Shown here: positions 5,477 through 6,557 of the stretch, one piece after another | Position numbering within the stretch: the first letter of the stretch is position 1 | Layout of the letters: every line of letters starts with the position of its first letter | Assembly: GCA_026991215.1 (NCBI GenBank) | Contig: JALXBY010000135.1 | Coordinates: 1-6,557, forward strand | Source: Anaerolineales bacterium | GTDB lineage: Bacteria; Chloroflexota; Anaerolineae; Anaerolineales; DRMV01 | Direction: 5' to 3' | DNA: 6,557 bases | Translations under genes and position numbers: made by a program | The notes under the pieces: model-generated | What the model was told of the DNA's origin: nothing | The model's input: the letters and a program-made list of their open reading frames with translations, nothing else | The model's database searches: none

Positions 5477-6076
5477 ATGACCCATGAAGGCTGGCTTTCC
5501 CCTGAAGAGGGCCGCATCCTGCTGCGGCTGGCCCGGAATGCGGTGGAGCGCGCGGTCCGGGGGCAGCCCCTGCCGCAACCGGACCTGGCGGCCCTGCCCC
5601 CGCGATTGCGGGAGCCGGGCGCGTCCTTCGTCACCCTGTACAGGCAGGGCCGCCTCCGCGGGTGCATCGGCGGCCTGGAACCCCGCTTCCCCCTGGCCCA
5701 GGACGTGGTGCTGCACGCGGCCGCAGCGGCCCTGGAGGACCCCCGCTTCCCCCCGGTGACCCCCGAAGAACTGCCCGCGCTGGAGGTCGAGGTCAGCGTG
5801 CTCACCCCTTTGCAGCCCCTGGAATACGAGGGCCCTGAGGACCTGGTCCAGCGCCTGCGTCCCAACGTGGACGGCGTGGTGCTGGAGGACCCGGAAACCG
5901 GCGCGCGGGCCACCTTCCTGCCCCAGGTGTGGGAAAAACTCCCGGATCCCTACGCGTTCCTGAGTCACCTCAGCCTCAAGGCCGGCCTGATGCCCGATGC
6001 CTGGGTCAAGAAACCCCTGCGGGTCTGGACCTACCAGGTCCAGGAGTTCCGCGAATCCCAGTTCCCGGAGACGTGA
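5477..6076 (+). CDS. AMMECR1-domain protein (AmmeMemoRadiSam system protein A family)
   Basis: This is a 199-residue cytosolic protein that is one AMMECR1 domain from end to end, the usual length for bacterial and archaeal members. The signature LRGCIG is at residues 60-65, preceded by SFVTLYRQGR. DPRFPPVTPEEL followed by LEVEVSVL (about 88-108) and the LPQVWEKLPDPYAFLSHL...KAGL...W block (about 148-176) complete the family pattern. The family is named after a human gene linked to the AMME contiguous deletion syndrome. In prokaryotes it is often found with a Memo-like protein and a radical SAM enzyme, neither of which is in this window. Its biochemical role is not settled as far as I know. 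The start is set by the ribosome site at 5466-5470. plsX begins 3 bp after the stop, so the two are very likely co-transcribed from the promoter at 5443. The invariant-looking Cys of LRGCIG (Cys63) is present. Confidence 0.94.
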   Translation: MTHEGWLSPEEGRILLRLARNAVERAVRGQPLPQPDLAALPPRLREPGASFVTLYRQGRLRGCIGGLEPRFPLAQDVVLHAAAAALEDPRFPPVTPEELPALEVEVSVLTPLQPLEYEGPEDLVQRLRPNVDGVVLEDPETGARATFLPQVWEKLPDPYAFLSHLSLKAGLMPDAWVKKPLRVWTYQVQEFRESQFPET

Positions 6077-6079
6077 CCG

Positions 6080-6557
6080 ATGCGCATCGCGCTGGACGCC
6101 ATGGGCACCGACGCCCATCCCGAACCCGAACTGTGGGCCGTGCGGGAAGCCGCCCGCCGCTGGCCCGAAGACACCTTCCTCCTGGTCGGCCCGGAAGACC
6201 GGCTGGCCCCGGCCCTGCAGGACCTGCCGAACGAGGTGCGTGCGCGCATCCGCCTGGTGCACGCGCCTCAGGTGTTCACCGGCATGGACAAACCCGGTCG
6301 GGACCTGCGCCGCAAGATGGATTCCTCCATGGCCGTGGGCATGCGCCTGCTCAAGGAAGGGGAGGCCCAGGCCTTCGTGACCATGGGGAACACCGCAGGC
6401 GTGCTGGCCTATGCCCTGCTCCTTTTGGGCCGGATGCCGGGCCTGAAGCGGCCGGCCCTCATGGTGCCCGTGCCCACCGCGCGGGGGCACATGGCCTACC
6501 TGCTGGATGCCGGCGCGAACGCGGAGTGCCGGGCCGAGTTCCTGTATCAGTTCGCGG
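6080..6557 (+). CDS. plsX: Phosphate acyltransferase PlsX (3' end cut by window)
   Basis: PlsX transfers the acyl group from acyl-ACP to phosphate, giving acyl-phosphate for PlsY, the first step of phosphatidic acid synthesis; it is a peripheral membrane enzyme. 159 residues are visible, about half of the usual 330-350. The N-terminus MRIALDAMGTDAHPEPEL matches the family's DAMGGDxxP start. The DSSMAVGMRLLKEGEAQAFV block (81-100), MGNTAG (102-107), RPALMVPVPT (124-133) and LLDAGANAECRAEFL (141-155) also match in order. Two motif positions differ from the commonest form: Thr for Gly in DAMGGD, and GNTA where most have GNTG. Both may be clade variants. The start has GGAG at 6067-6070, 9 nt upstream and inside the end of the AMMECR1 gene. 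The 3-bp gap suggests translational coupling. In many bacteria fab genes follow plsX; that part is outside the window. Confidence 0.94.
   Translation, partial: MRIALDAMGTDAHPEPELWAVREAARRWPEDTFLLVGPEDRLAPALQDLPNEVRARIRLVHAPQVFTGMDKPGRDLRRKMDSSMAVGMRLLKEGEAQAFVTMGNTAGVLAYALLLLGRMPGLKRPALMVPVPTARGHMAYLLDAGANAECRAEFLYQFA

Noticed and set aside
4396..5913. 505-codon minus-strand frame across the cassette and AMMECR1 gene
   Set aside because: It runs through the heptamer array and hairpins, and is antisense to three genes with good starts; the translation is Arg/Gly/Ser-rich noise.

Overview
The window is high-GC DNA (by eye about two thirds G+C) from a bacterium. Gene content and style (CPH-type copper ATPase with a His-rich head, AMMECR1-family protein next to plsX, heptamer repeats between genes) would suit a Chloroflexota/Anaerolineae-type genome. 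That placement is inference from general resemblance, not a marker-gene assignment. There are six genes, two of them cut by the window edges. No RNA genes, CRISPR array, transposase or origin were seen, and no gene-free stretch exceeds 200 bases.

Layout. On the minus strand, reading right to left, a P1B-type copper ATPase of the CopB class (3579 to 1294) is followed 79 bp later by a seven-helix membrane protein with a degenerate histidine-kinase ATPase domain (1214 to the left edge). The two look like one transcription unit. A 175-bp divergent region (3580-3754) carries seven head-to-tail heptamers and separates this unit from the plus-strand genes. On the plus strand are two genes I cannot name (3755-4486 and 4540-5280). 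They are 53 bp apart, with two overlapping hairpins at their junction that reach the second gene's ribosome binding site. A 196-bp spacer (5281-5476) follows, made almost entirely of the same heptamer family, arranged as 11 units on one strand meeting 11 units on the other around a perfect 16-bp palindrome. A clear -10 box sits at its right edge and probably drives an AMMECR1-family gene (5477-6076) and plsX (from 6080, cut by the right edge), which are 3 bp apart.

How the parts relate. The copper ATPase should export copper or silver. The sensor-like protein may be its regulator or only a neighbour. PlsX starts phospholipid synthesis, and the AMMECR1 protein is a conserved protein of unclear function. 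The two-gene unknown cassette lies between two related heptamer arrays and is the most novel coding content. Its second gene has two short stretches resembling RAMP-fold (Csm/Cmr-like) proteins, but this is weak pattern recognition that needs a profile search. The heptamer arrays also create false upstream starts for three genes; the Shine-Dalgarno sequences place the true starts downstream.
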